Source: Amphiura filiformis
Lineage: Eukaryota; Echinodermata; Ophiuroidea; Amphilepidida; Amphiuridae
Assembly (NCBI RefSeq): GCF_039555335.1
Contig: NW_027305510.1
Coordinates: 310,001 to 374,000, forward strand
Reading direction: 5' to 3'
Length of the DNA: 64,000 bases
Below are positions 46,782 through 60,000 of this stretch, one piece after another. Every line of letters starts with the position of its first letter. The stretch's first letter is position 1. The translations under genes and the position numbers were made by a program. The notes beneath the pieces are model-generated. The model was given only the letters and a program-made list of their open reading frames with translations, did no database searches and was not told the origin of the DNA.

Positions 46782-46874
46782 ATAAATAATTAATTAATTA
46801 ATTAATTAATTAATTAATTAATTAATTAATTAATTAATTAATTAATTAATTAATTAATTAATTAATTAATTAAT
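46782..46874. repeat. (ATTA)n microsatellite
   Basis: About 23 uninterrupted tetranucleotide units. Confidence 0.97.
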
Positions 46875-47136
46875 GGTCAGGATTTGGTCGGCCATATTTG
46901 GTTCCCCGCATGCATCAAACAGGTGTTGTGAGTGCCTAAATTGGGTGGATTAAACCCGCTTAAAATTCGATGTTAGATTCTTTTGTGTTGTAAACTGTCA
47001 TCATTCTTTTGTCTACGTGTAACACGTGTGATAGAATGCATCATCTCACATTTTAGGTGAGATAGCTGTCCCCGTCGCGGCTATGGCTGCCATTGAGGAG
47101 TAGGAATGCGTGGAATTGGATTCGTCTATAGAGAGC

Positions 47137-47325
47137 TGGCACGAAATGTCATTAGTTCAACTCATCCTCCAGACACGCTCCAGAAGATATGTTAATGCAC
47201 GGAGTACAAAAGAATTACTTTGATCAATACCAGTTAGACAGGCGATTGGTATTGTACTCCATGCATTTTCTCCATGTCTCCTGGAGCGTGTCTGGAGGAT
47301 GATTTGAACTAATGATCTTCCGTGC
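47137..47325. repeat. Foldback, about 46-bp arms plus inner stem
   Basis: The left arm containing CTCATCCTCCAGACACGCTC (47137-47182) is mirrored at 47281-47325. An inner pair (GCACGGAGTACAA / TTGTACTCCATGC) lies between. Non-coding. Confidence 0.88.
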
Positions 47326-48136
47326 AAGCACCCTATACACAAAAATGGGCCGTGCTTTTGATATCCGCGCCTAATCAATAATGGGTATTTCACTACATAG
47401 TCAAACTGCTGTGTGCCCTGGCGAATTATGTACTGACCAGTTGCTAAACCAATAAATCTTTTATATGTATGCTATGATAACAGATAAAGCGTTTGTGTCA
47501 AGGTCGGTCATTGACGGCTTGCTGATAGGTTCTGGAATTATACAAAAAGATATCTCAAACAGCGCCAATCACAGCTCATGTTTAAAAATGGGCAACCAGC
47601 GTATCCATATTAGTATAGTATAGGCGCTGACGCAAGCTTTCATGCGGGAAATATGAAGACAGTTGTGCCCTTTTTTGAGATATTGATGCGGCGCTAAAGG
47701 CTACTGCTTTTCCAGACACAGCGACGAACCCTGTATACAGAGGCAAGTTATCATCTTGTTAGAAGGAATTCAAAGTAATTTTATTAGCAATAGGCCCACA
47801 TACAGGAATACGACATCTATCGTGAGCCAATCTGCATTCTGTTGACCGCAGTTCAGCTTCATTATAACCAAAATTAGTTTGTGGTAATTTTCTTGCTTCG
47901 CGCGTAATTGTTTCAAGATTGAGGGGCGCCATTATGTATCCTTTGCCCCTTCAAGTCTTTATTTGAATATCTGCTCAAATATTGCGATATAAATACCATA
48001 GTCTAATATTTACAATTTATTTTCAGATCACACCAGTAAAGAATTACTCATTACTCACGTTTGCAACATCTATAGTTTTTATTCAAACATCAACAAATAA
48101 ATAGGTATACCTTTAACACAATATATAAATAGCTCA

Positions 48137-48455
48137 CGCATATACGCTGTAGAAGTGACGTAGTTAATCGGATTAACTTCCATAGCAATAGATGAATACA
48201 AATTTGACTATACCGCCCTGCACTACAACGTTCACGCGGTACCGATGCATTGAACCATAGATGTCAAAGGCTGATCACTCGCACCTGTAAGATAAGTATC
48301 TTTGAAAAGAGCGGTATTGTATTCAATCTATGTTTGCTGACATACACATGTGATTAGTGCAATCTGCTTGCAGTGCAGGGCGGTCTATTCAAAAATTGTA
48401 TTCATCTATTGCTATGGTAGTTAATCCGATTATGACGTCACTGCTACGGCGTATT
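48137..48455. repeat. Foldback, about 90-bp arms
   Basis: Arms share GTTAATCGGATTAACT and ATAGCAATAGATGAATACAA, then CCGCCCTGCACTAC and their complements (48137-48231, 48369-48455). Non-coding. Confidence 0.88.
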
Positions 48456-48508
48456 GCCTAAAACATTGCAAGTTATCGTCCTGACGGTTTCAACTGCTCG
48501 CGTTTGTA

Positions 48509-49410
48509 CGAGGGTTGGTCAATAATATCCCGCAACTATTGTTTATCTCCGCTCATGTAATAAAAAGAAGCAGAAGTAAGGACCAAAGCAGTTTACAAGC
48601 TCTATTTTTGGTATGAGGTAATCTGAGTATATTCAATTGATAATTGTGAAAGAAGATATGTATCCGTCAACAGGTGAGGAAAGGGACCGTCTTTGAACTT
48701 CACCAAAAATAGGCCTTAATGACAAACAAAAATGGTGTGAAAATTGCGAGAAAAGAGCCCACATGGTAGAAGAAAGAATCCATATTATCTCCAAAATAAA
48801 ACATAAACAACTATGATTATTGGTATGGTATGAGAGATCATAGTCAGGACAATAGAATTTGTTGCAATAAAAATAGAAAATAAAAACAAAATATGCGCAT
48901 GCGTTGATTGAAAGTACCAAAAATGTATGAAAAAAGTAAGATTTCATCAAAAAAGCGTTAAAATATGACTAATACAAGGTTTGCATAACAGTAGCTGTGT
49001 GAGTAAATCGCAATACCAAGTCTTATGCAAAAATTAGACATACTTTTCGAAATTCAATTTTTTTATTCAATCCAGAGCCTCTCTATGGTGTGCTACTTTG
49101 ATTACAAAAGGAAGACCTTTTGAAAACAAGGATTCATTGAGAAATAAATGTTTGTGGTTTCACCACCGGGACCTCCCTTTTTAATAATCAGTAGATACTC
49201 AATCAAACCAGGTACCATTGGTTAAATTTTTTCATTGATTAATCTTTTTTCTGTTATTTTCTTGATTACTTTATTGTGTTTATGCTAATGTCATTACGTA
49301 ATCAAGTATTCAGCTTCGCTAATACATATTTGTAGCGTAAGTAACAGTCATCCAAGGCATGCATGAGCGGAGATACACCATAGTTGCGGGAACTTATTGA
49401 CCAGCCCTAG
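48509..49410. mobile_element. Mariner-like MITE, TA-flanked
   Basis: Ends CGAGGGTTGGTCAATAATAT and the complement of CTAGGGCTGGTCAATAAGTT, with TA at 48507-48508 and 49411-49412. The inverted ends run about 48 bp, to CTCCGCTCATG. The 0.8-kb centre contains no transposase motif. GGGTTGGTCAATAA-type ends fit Tc1/mariner elements. Confidence 0.82.
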
Positions 49411-49427
49411 TAAACTTGCCTCAAAAA

Positions 49428-50005
49428 GAAACTTATAATTCTTCACAAGGTCATATTTTAAAATCCTGTCTATAAAAATGAACAAAAATTACACACAGGA
49501 TTACTTCAATACTCTGCTCTAAACACATGTCAGTAACCAAGCAGTTGTCCAACTGACACAACAGCAAAATGCACTGACATGGAACACCTTCCTGGACCAC
49601 ATTCACAGCCCAACAGATTTCTTTTGATGGGTTCCAACTATTCGCCTGTGAATGTGGTCCCGGAAGATGTTCCGTGTCAGTGCATTTTACTGTTGTGTTA
49701 GTTGGACAACTGCTTGGTTACTGACATGTGTTTATAGTAGAGTATTGAAGTAATCCTGTGTGTTATTTTTGTTCATGTACAGGCGAATAATTGGAACCCA
49801 GCAAAAGAAATCTGTTGGGCTGTGAATGTGGTCCAGGATGGTCTTCCATGTCAGTGCACTTTCTTGTTGTGTCAGTTGGACAACTGTTTGATTACTGACC
49901 AGTGTTTCGAGTAGAGTATTAAAGTAATCCTGTGTGCAATTTTTGTTCATTTTTATGGAGAGGATTTTAAGATATGACCTTGTGAAAAATTATAAGTTTC
50001 TTTTC
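49428..50005. repeat. Compound foldback with three internal segments
   Basis: Outer arms (AAGAAACTTATAATT through ACACACAGGATTACTT at 49428-49510; complement at 49915-50003) enclose three versions of one segment containing GTTGTCCAACTGACACAACA: one forward, two reversed. Unequal repair or nested duplication of one arm would give this pattern. Confidence 0.85.
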
Positions 50006-53000
50006 AAACTGACTCTTTCCAAAAAACCCAAACAAATGGAGTAAAAATATTGCACATTTCTCACACACGTTTCTTTCTTTAGGTTCCATCATTTCAGACA
50101 TTTGAAAAAAAAACCCGCGCTATTTGAATAGTCCGTCCTTCCGAAAATAGGTTTTTTTCGTCGTCAAAATAGTATAAATATCCATAGACCGGTAGACCCA
50201 TTTTCATTCCACTGCAGCAATGCACTCGTTTATATATCGGGATTGTGTATTAATGTGAATTTCAGGAAATTCATTTATCGTGACTTTCTTCTATACAGAC
50301 ACCTTGTGAAATCTCTGAGGACGATCAACGGTCCCGACGGGTCGCGATGTTTAACGTCGTGTTATGTATACCTCATCCCCTACTGCTGTGCACACACCAT
50401 TGACAACACTGATATTAGTATATAATACACTAGCTACAATTATTATGACGTAAGATTTGTAATGATTACCGCAAAGTGACGAACTATAAACTGGTCCTTT
50501 TATTTTATATTAAATAGAAGGCGACATAATATCATAATGATTACCGCATACTGACATACTATAAAACGTTCCTTTTATTTTATAATAACTATCGGCGTCA
50601 TATCGATTTTGTTTACGGTGTAAAGCCATTCTAAGTTACAGGCCACTTCACGGGTTTACATTAAACTGGTATTTGCCATTATGCAGAAATCTGGCTCCTA
50701 CCAACATAGTTTAATGTTTGGTATCAAAATCAATGGTATTGAATTTGAGAACAATATCATTTTGGCTAAATAATTGATTTAAATGCCGCTCTATGATTTT
50801 TTGATTTATTTGTCCCCATTCACATTTCAATTCTTACAGCCATTATACTAATATTTTTCACAATATTCAAAGACATTTATATAAAATAAACACTGCATTG
50901 TGTTTAAATTATGCTTAATCACAACGATTACTAGTTGTCATTTAAGTTAAAGTTTTGATCCCAACACAAGACATTAATTCCTACCTCGGCATTTTTAGAT
51001 GGTACTACATCTTTCATACGCGTGAGTAAGAATTAATTTCTTGTGTTTGGACCATAAGTTTAAATTTAAATCATTTATCTACAAATACCTTTTTTTAGAA
51101 TAAACACAAACACACATAAACACAGAATTTTCTTATGTTATTTCAGTGAATGCTAACATTAGCCTACAGGTATCCATTGTCCTTGGAATACACTATTTAC
51201 CAGTTTATCACAGTGTCAAGTGTGACGTCATTATGAGTCAGTTATCTGTCCAGTCCAGCTTTTCAGAATGTGACATTCGCATTGTTTGGTATCAGGTGAA
51301 AGCTTATATTTTTCTCATTAACATATTGAAATTAGGCGTTCCAAAAGTAATCATCAGAAGACTGTTGAATAAGTATTGACTTTGGTATACCACATTTGAG
51401 AGTAATTTGACAGTTTTTGTAAGATATCATCGGAAATGCACCGGTTTGGAGCTTCTAATTTCAATATGTTAATGAGACAAATATGGTCTTTCATTTTATA
51501 TCAATATATTGCATGATTATGATGATTATCATAAATAAAACACTGAATACTACAAGTACACTGCTGTATAAATGTCATAATTCCATAAGAAACTAGTCGC
51601 TGAAATTCCTACATAAACATTTATGTTTCTTTTACTACCAAAATGTAATAAAAAGAAAACGTGTTTCAAAAGAAATAGGTGTTTTGGGTTTCAAAAAATT
51701 GGGTCTTCAAATAACTGTTAACCAATTTTAAACACACTGGATATTTTAGCGACACGGGGCACTCGGTACAAGTATATGAGTGTCTCCTGATTTCCCATAA
51801 ACATTTACAGCCTCGTGATTCCCTGTAAACAATAATATTAGGTACAATATTTACACATTTTATCTTATCATAATAATCATAACTATTCTATTCTATGACA
51901 TTATAAATGTAAAAGGTCATTGACCAAAATTTTGGTTCATACGAGAGGATCCGGAAAATAAAGCAGGCCAAATGACTTCTACCATTGATGATTTACCATT
52001 GGGCCATATGGGCCCGGGCCCAGGGCCACTCAAAATTTGAGGCCCCAAACGCATCTGAAAACATGTTTTGGGCAAAAATATGGTAAAATAGTATTGCAAA
52101 ATTTTGTGCGAGCGCATTAGCCTTCTATTTTTCAAGCGCGCGCATTATAAAATCTGAACAATATATGATCGATTTCATCTAAAGTCAATTTAATGCTTCC
52201 GCCGCCACTGTCGAAAGTATACGTAAACCAAAACTTGGCCACTTGACATGCTTGAGTACACAATCTGCACATGCATTCTTCCCGGTGACTTTGGGGGTCT
52301 CCAAATTTTCGCCTGGCCAATGGCACCCAAAAAGGTAAATCCGGTCCTGTTACCAGGTAGTAGTCCGGCCGAAGCATTTTGGTGTGTTTGCTTTGGGTAC
52401 TGGATGTTTGTCTCTCATATTTCTCAGGGATTACAATGTTATATCTCACAGAATCTCATTTTGTACCATCCATAGACCAATTACCACCCATAGACCAACT
52501 ACCATCTATACACTGGATCTCTACAACGAAAAACACCATATTGCCTTGCTCTTCTGCGGAACTAGTTATGTCTTTCGTCTAAAAGTTGAATCGATATTGC
52601 CTGCATCCTTTCATGAAGAAGAGGATACGGAGCTTTTAAGTTAAAATTTCTGTAATACATCGTATATCTATAGAATCATAAAATAGGTAAGGCATGCAAG
52701 TGTGCAATGAGTTTTATTTTCTATTATCGGTAGCTGTGTCGTATAAGATTATTTAAATTTGAACGGACAAAATATCATTGATATGTCAATCAAAACCAGA
52801 CAATTACCTTTCTAGTTTTGATATTGAAAAATAAGCCAAGTTAAAAAGAGAACAACTTTTAAATAATGAAATAAAGCTATTACATTACAAAAAAATAGCT
52901 TTTGGCCCTATTTAAAATGTATTTAAATTATTATTTTCAAGGTGATAAAGCTCCATAAATATAATTATAAGTCAATGTGAGAGGTGTGGCCAAAATTCTT

Positions 53001-53329
53001 TTGCGCTGGAGGTTGCAGAATTTGTTAAAAGTGGGCGTTTGTCCTAAATAAACGCGCAAAAAGTGGACTTCACTGTCCTAAAAACGGACATTTTGGGCCA
53101 ATTTGAATGGTTTAACTTGAAAAACTACTTATTTTGTTAATTATCTCTATATTTTTGGATTTTTTGGGTACATTTTTACAGGTATTCCTGAAAAGTGCAC
53201 CTTTTTGTCAATGTGAGGAGGACGCCGCAACCTCTGGATACAACCCCTGCTAATTGTCTTTTATTGATTTGCATAATCGGTTTTTTTAATACAAATAGGC
53301 CTACCTAACATTGGCTCTATTTAATATCA
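50006..53329. other. No gene recognised
   Basis: AT-rich DNA. A small inverted repeat (ACAAGACATTAATTC / GAATTAATTTCTTGTG) lies at about 50955-51050. G/C-run words (GGGCCCGGGCCCAGGGCC) at 52008-52028 and a CTTTTTGGGTGCC-type block at 52300-52350 look repeat-derived. A further exon of the receptor gene on the minus strand could lie here, but none could be identified. Confidence 0.45.
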
Positions 53330-53382
53330 CAAGTTTGTTTAAATCCAAGTTTGTTTAAATCCAAGTTTGTTTAAATCTGACT
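53330..53382. repeat. 18-bp tandem repeat, three units
   Basis: AAGTTTGTTTAAATCCAA repeated about three times. Confidence 0.9.
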
Positions 53383-53482
53383 AATTTGCAAATCGACTAA
53401 TTCTTATATACCTCTCGCTTGGGACAAAACAACCGTCTGACGTCTTTAAGTAGATCCGGCTGTGGAGAAAGCGAAAATAATA

Positions 53483-53496
53483 ATAACAGTAACAAC

Positions 53497-53570
<74 letters not shown>

Positions 53571-53585
53571 TAATAATAATAATAA

Positions 53586-53650
<65 letters not shown>
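53483..53650. repeat. (AAT)n microsatellite
   Basis: More than 50 AAT units with two interruptions (GATAAT, AAAATAAT). Confidence 0.97.
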
Positions 53651-53651
<1 letters not shown>

Positions 53652-53752
53652 TAAGATTAATCAAATTTTTCAACTTGGCTGTTTTTACGTGATGTAGTCT
53701 TGTACTACTGTTTCGTAAGGCCCATACATGTAGGACCCCACCAGACTTGTAG

Positions 53753-53950
53753 TCGAGTCACTGAAAGTCGAGTCCGAGTCGAGTCGAGTCATCGAGCCCT
53801 CGAGTCTCGAGTCGAGTCGAGTCATGAAGGCTTCGAGTCCGAGTCGAGTCGAGTCATTTGAAGTTTTCAGTCGAGTCGAGTCGAGTCGAGTCAGGCCATT
53901 CTGTCGAGTCGAGTCGAGTCGAGTCGGATATATTTTGTCGAGTCATTTCG
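53753..53950. repeat. CGAGT pentamer array, left end of hAT element
   Basis: Irregular (CGAGT)n with spacers. The array near the right end (56585-56800) has the same strand orientation, so it is not part of the inverted terminus. Confidence 0.92.
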
Positions 53951-54124
53951 AGTCACTTCACGTTTTATATGCTCATGATACCAGCTGTCAACTTGATAGC
54001 CCAATTGGCATGAATTTGTACTTTTTTGAAATTAAAATCCCAGTGAGAGTACATAATATTAATTTATGAATCCAGTGCATTGTGGAAATCAGTAATCAGT
54101 CATACTTGTAGTATTGCCATTAGG

Positions 54125-54420
54125 ACCCGCCATGAGTATGGGTACGGGTGCGTGTCCCGGACCACGAGTACTTACGGGTACGGGTCCCAGGCCATGGGTA
54201 CGGATTTCAGGTCATGGGTAAGGATACGGGTACGGATCCCTAGCCATGAGTATTCAGTACGGGTCCATTCCAAAATAGGGTGCGAGTACGGGTACGGAGC
54301 CATGGGTACGGGTACGAGTATAGGTACGGAAATTGGGACTCGAGTACGGGTACTGGTCCAGTAGTGGTATGGAAATTGGGACTTCAAGTACTTGTATGGG
54401 TCCTATTATGGGTATAAACA
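54125..54420. repeat. GGGTACG-type array inside hAT element
   Basis: Degenerate hexamer-like units (GGGTAC, GAGTAC, GGGTCC) with CCATGGGTACGG words. Confidence 0.88.
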
Positions 54421-55968
54421 AATTAATTAATCAAGTACAAAAAGAGATCAAATATTGGTGGTCATAGTGAATCTAGCCTAAAGGTGGCATATTTTGGGAT
54501 GCAAGTGAAAAACTATGTCTATGTACAGTATGGACAGCCAGACTGTGCAATACTAATTTCAACATATATTTAGCAATGATTTAGCTTTCGAGTCTTATTA
54601 TGCACATCTGGATAATTATATCCATGTTTTATTAATATTTCAAAATTCATATACATCCCAAATTTCTGTATATGGTAAGAACCTCTCTATTCATTTGACT
54701 CAGATGCACAAGCCTAAGCCTGGGCACAAGAAGTACATGTGGCTGGTGGAAATGCTCACACCAGTCAGTCACATATTGCAATGTAGTTCTTCATGTGTGC
54801 AGCATGTAGAGGAGTGTATTTGGATGGGGAATAAAGTGATCAGTCATTGTGTGAATGAGACATGTAGCATACATGTAGGGGTGTGTGCACAGGCTGTTAC
54901 AGTGACATGTGTGTAGCATTCATGTACATTTTAACACACAAATAAATTAGAAGTACCGGTATTTGCAAAACATTACACTGTAGTGCCAGGATAGTGAGGA
55001 TATACACTCAAATAACACACTGCACACAACTGTTACCATGGTTACAACAGACTTGAGAAAAAGCTAAGATTTTCTGTGGGACTCATCAGACCCCAGCATA
55101 GACCATAATGTCATAGGGCCTACTTTCAAACCATGAACTAAAAGGATTTATTTTCGCAAGGATTTTAATTTCACGAGTGGGCTAAATTCACAAGAGACTG
55201 CGTAGGCCTAACAAAAATGAGCACAGGTGAAATTAAAAAGGTAATTGTAGTATGAAAGTCAGATTGAAATTCGTAAGCTTACTTATTAAAATCATTAAAT
55301 CAATATCAAAATTTAGCACAATGGTGATTTGTGAAATTAAGTCTCCAAGAAAATGGTGGATTTTGACAATTTGCAAATGAAAAAAAGTCCTCACAAAATT
55401 AATTGTTATATATTAACAGGCATGAGAATGGGCAAAAATAGCTCAAAACAGCCTGAAAATTAACAAATTTGAGCACAAAATTTGAATTCAGAAAAATCCT
55501 GCAAATTCTCACGCCTGTGTTAAATTGTTTACAGGTTACGAATAAATACCACCATGTAAAATCAATTACTTACAATATTGTGTAAAACAACAAGAACTGA
55601 AGTATGTGTACTACTACAATTGACCTACATGTACTTATGAGTGATGACCACTTTTGACAATCAACTCAAAACACTTCTGACAATGATCAATAATAATCTT
55701 TGATCAATTTTTTAACATTGATGTGTTTTAAGATGATGTACAAATGTATAACAATGTTGATTGATTGAATCTCAGACCATTCATGTTACCATGTAAATTG
55801 TTTGTTGTTTGATGTAATAATGTTTGTAATATAGCTACATAAAAGGCAAACATGTAGGCATTGACATGTACTTTTAAGTGTAGGTAATCCAAAATGAAAT
55901 AATTATATATTAATTATTAACCAGTTACATCAAAAGGTACACAGTAATCAAAGAAAGAATTAACTTAC

Positions 55969-56180
55969 AAAGTTGGATGTTTGGTTCTGTAGTGTGAGTG
56001 TCTATTAAAGTTGGATGTCACACCAATTGGGTTTGAGGCACTACTGTTGCACACTTTGCAGATTGCTTCATGTTTGTTTGGCCCTTTCTTATAACTTTTG
56101 TAGCCAAATTCCACAATCCCAGGTTCATCTTTCATCATCTTGCTTTCTGATTCTGATGTGCACAAACAGTTACACTGCAC
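55969..56180 (-). CDS. BED-type zinc finger exon of hAT transposase
   Basis: Starts with Met at 56180 and encodes EFGYKSYKKGPNKHEAICKV followed by CNSSASN and FNRHSHYRTKHP. The CxxC and following HxxxxH arrangement with aromatic residues around it is a BED finger, the DNA-binding domain at the N-terminus of many hAT transposases. The reading frame meets a GTAAGT donor at 55968, so a spliced continuation was expected, but the rest of the transposase was not found in the element. It might still be transcribed or could serve as a donor of a BED exon. Confidence 0.75.
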
Positions 56181-57044
56181 TGCACAGCAATGATGTGTGA
56201 TGATTGACTGATGACACTTTATTGATTGAACACCACTTGAAAGTTGACCTATTCACTTGTGTGTTTTATGAATGGGGAAGTTCAGTTGCTCATTTGCATA
56301 ACAGTAACAGACACAATTAATGGGTACAGTTTTGATCAAGTCCTGAAATTATGCTCAACTTGGTAGTTCTATAATTAATGTTGTATAGGTGGAAGGGTTT
56401 GGAGCTAGACTACTTTTCAATATACCTCCATGCACCAAGTACATGTATGTAGGGATGTGAGAGAGGCTCCCAGCTGGTATAGTAAGAGCCCACTTTGTAA
56501 AATATAAGAATCATTCACACACTGAGATATGTGGAAGAATACATGCAGATATTATTAGAAATATTAAGGTATAATTTATATTTTCGAGTCATTTTTAAAA
56601 AGTCGATTCAGCCATACTGACTCGAGTCACAAGCCTCGAGTCATCGAGTCGAGTCATCAAATTTCGAGTCGAGTCGAGTCATCGAGTCATCAACCCTCGA
56701 GTCGAGTCGAGTCGTCGAGTCGCCTTGCCTCGAGTCGAGTCATCGAGTCACCAAAACTCGAGTCGAGTCGAGTCGAGTCGAGTCATTTCGAGTCGAGTCA
56801 CTACAAGTCTGGACCCCACTCATCAGAAACTCAATGTTTATTAGTTTTATTGAACAATGCCAGGTGTTGTAATAACTCTCAATCTGTATACGTTTAACAT
56901 CACCCTTGCTTATCCAGTATACTGTTAACAAATGTTCTATCATGAAATATTAGGTCGTATCGGTTCAAATCGATTATGGCATATCCAAGGACAAGCAAGG
57001 TTTTATATGAAAGTTTGTCCTCCATACATTCCTTCAATACATAC

Positions 57045-60000
57045 CTTCTGGATCTTGGTTGCTGTTGTCCAATCGTACCAAACCAGTCCCGGCTGTATCC
57101 TATGAAACGAAGTAAAGGAATTAAGTGTTAGAGATGTATTTCTAGATTCATTAACATTTACTTGTATAATAATAAGTTCTAATAAACATACATTATTTTT
57201 ACCATTGTATCAATGAATATTCCGAACTATTCAAAAGTAACAAATATAATTAAATGCATAGGCCTATACATTATTGTATTATAAAAATAAAATAAAAAGA
57301 ACTCCACACACATGTGGTTGGTCATAATATTTAAAACAGTTAATTCAAAGTACTACAATTCACATACATGTGAATAATTTTGCCAGGTGCTATATGATAA
57401 TGATAATGAATAGGAATGATATGATAATGAATAGGAGTGATATAGAAATAAATAATTTATTGAAATTATGTGTAATTTGAAAAGTTCTAACGTCTAATAT
57501 TGCACGAAAAGGTTTTAATCAACCATACCCGATGCTCTCCCGATTAAACAGACTAAGGTAAATGGAACAGCCTAGGATATTAAGGTAGTTTCACATTTCA
57601 AAAACTGTTCAAACTTCATGGAATCATTAGTGCCGTGTCATACTGCAGATAACACAATTCGCCACACGCTCATATCATATACATTGATTTAATTTGACTT
57701 CTCAAACGAATCTTTATGAGGTGTTTATTTCTGTATTAGATATTTAGCTTTTCATACCTCTGGCTTAATATTGATTGGTACTACTGCATTTCTTCCTGCA
57801 AAATCTCGCCGCTGCCAAGCTCTCTTCACAACGGAGCGTACCTTAAATATAATTGTGCATTACAAATATTTTATCAGTACCGTAGCCATCATCTCATTAA
57901 TACATAAAAATATTGTTGCCATCACAGTATATTGCCGAATATTATTCAACTATAAAATGTCTGTATTGTATAACGCTGTCAACAGGGAGCAACAGTACCA
58001 TTTAGTTTCTTGTTTGTTTGTGTTTGTATTTTTTTTTGTGGTAAAACCCGCAAATAAAGAAAACCGTCTTTGGAAACGTCCTTAAGAAATAGGCTCTCAT
58101 GAACTATTATCACTGAGGACTATCATGCGACAGGCTGGGCTGAAGAGAAAATAACAGACATAGAAGCCAACGGGAATAGACAGTATACTTCGGTTGTATT
58201 TATACATGCGCTTTTATAAATACGCACGTGACCACCTCCGCGCTGCCATAACAGCTTGTAGGCAGTATGTCTCGAAGTGACCTTCTATTAATAGTGGGTG
58301 GTCTTTCTATACATTTCAGTGCAAAGGCGGAACACCATTAGACTACTGTGCAGCAACATTGTCTATTTTGTTCAACTTTGTGATTATATTGTAAACATTT
58401 CCGTCGTTGAATATTTGTTCCGTCGTCAAATACTTTCAAAATGTTGTTTTTGATAACCCCCATGTAATAATTTTGCTATTCAATTAATACTTAAATTTGA
58501 TGCTATTTATCTACGGAGTTCCTATCCTTTTCTGTATAGTGGTCAATGCATGAGGATTTGGTCACACGTTTGCTGGTCTTGGTGAGTCCTACTCCTGCCC
58601 ATGAGTCACGCGCGTGTTTATAAAAGCGCATATAAATAATACCGAAGTACACTGAGAAGACATATTAAATAATCAATATGGACAAGAAAGAAGGGGCAGG
58701 TTAATACTCTCAATATAGATTGTGATAATTTCTTCTTTCCCCATATATATGACCAGTTGACAAGAACACCATCTTCGACAGTATCCAACAAGAAGCAGCC
58801 GGCGAGAAGTGACAAAGCTGGTTATTCAATTTGAGAAAGTGCTGTGGTAGAGTAGGAAGAACATGTCACATCGCCTTAATTTGGATTTGTTTGAGAACTT
58901 TTAACCTATAAGTGAAAAGCCGTTTACGCCTCGGTCATTACGCACAACAAACCACATATTATATGCCATCACTGAAATCATTCCTTCCAATGAAAGGAAT
59001 ACGAAAGCCGGGACAAACAAGGTTTAGTGGTGGTCATGTAGATGCAACATTCGGAGAGTGAAAGTTTAAATCCACGTTACATGTTTACACCTACGTATAG
59101 GATAACCAACTTCGGGAATTCTACATGTTCTAGGACATCTTCATAAACTTCCCGGTAGTAAGTATCAGTCATGAAGTGTTTTATCTTCAGAGTGAGAGTA
59201 TGGAAGTTAACGTATTAGTTTATAAACTTATTTCAAATCCCATTTTCTATGTCTGCCTGAAGGATTTCAGGTAACCTTTTTAGTCACTTGGTCTTTATGC
59301 GGGCCGAGGCCAGTGTAACCTTTGAGAGTTAGTCGTCAAACAAATGACAACCAGGCAAGGACTGGTTTCCACAATTATAGATTGCTATAGGTAAATAACT
59401 CACGCTTATGAAAAACACAACTAACATTAATTTAGAGTTTTAAGTTGGACCTGTAATCATGATCACTTACCTCATCGTTCATAAGGCAATGTATGATACA
59501 GATAAACAGCCCTTGAAGGGAGTTGCAAATTACGAATAGATACTGGAACACTATTGCAGCGCCCTCAATGGCCAAGAGACCAAATATCCAGGTAGCTCCC
59601 AACAGAGGCGTCAGAATCAATGCTCCCTTCAGCGAAGTTCTTAATTCACAAATGAAATTACAATAAGGCAATGTTAATGTTATCATATACTTTCATATTA
59701 ATATGTGCCAGTGACAAAGTGTATTAGATAAGTAAAGAAATAAATTATCTGTTTGTTATTTACTTATTTTTGATGGTTTTAAGCGTTAAAAAAGCGCAGT
59801 GATTTATAATGCGCTACGCACAGGCACAACGCTTTTACCAATTTATTTATTTAGCTAACTGGTTTTTGCAACAAAATAAAGTTAATGTGGTGCTCGGGCC
59901 ATCGAAATATTAAACAAACAGGGCCGTTAATTCCACTTTATGGAACAATAGTCATTAGAATACGCAGTATTAGGAACCTGTTGGGATTTTTCACCCTCCT

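Larger units (their letters stand above)
53742..56811 (-). mobile_element. hAT element with BED exon and satellite-like ends
   Basis: A 12-bp perfect inverted terminus (CAGACTTGTAGT) is flanked by exact 8-bp repeats GACCCCAC (53734-53741, 56812-56819), the hAT signature. Just inside both ends are CGAGT pentamer arrays (53753-53950 and 56585-56800). A third array of GGGTAC-type units lies at 54125-54420. A BED zinc-finger exon is present on the minus strand (55969-56180), but no catalytic or dimerisation part of a hAT transposase was recognised, so this is probably a deletion derivative. Confidence 0.93.

Noticed and set aside
48633-48950. Minus-strand frame inside the mariner-like MITE as a transposase
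   Set aside because: No DDE/D blocks or helix-turn-helix; composition is Phe/Tyr-rich chance coding.
52132-52449. 105-residue minus-strand frame as the last receptor exon
   Set aside because: No phase-1 acceptor could be tied to it and the DNA shares words with repeats; left unassigned.
53419-53697. Poly-Asn and poly-Ile/Tyr frames
   Set aside because: Translations of the (AAT)n microsatellite.
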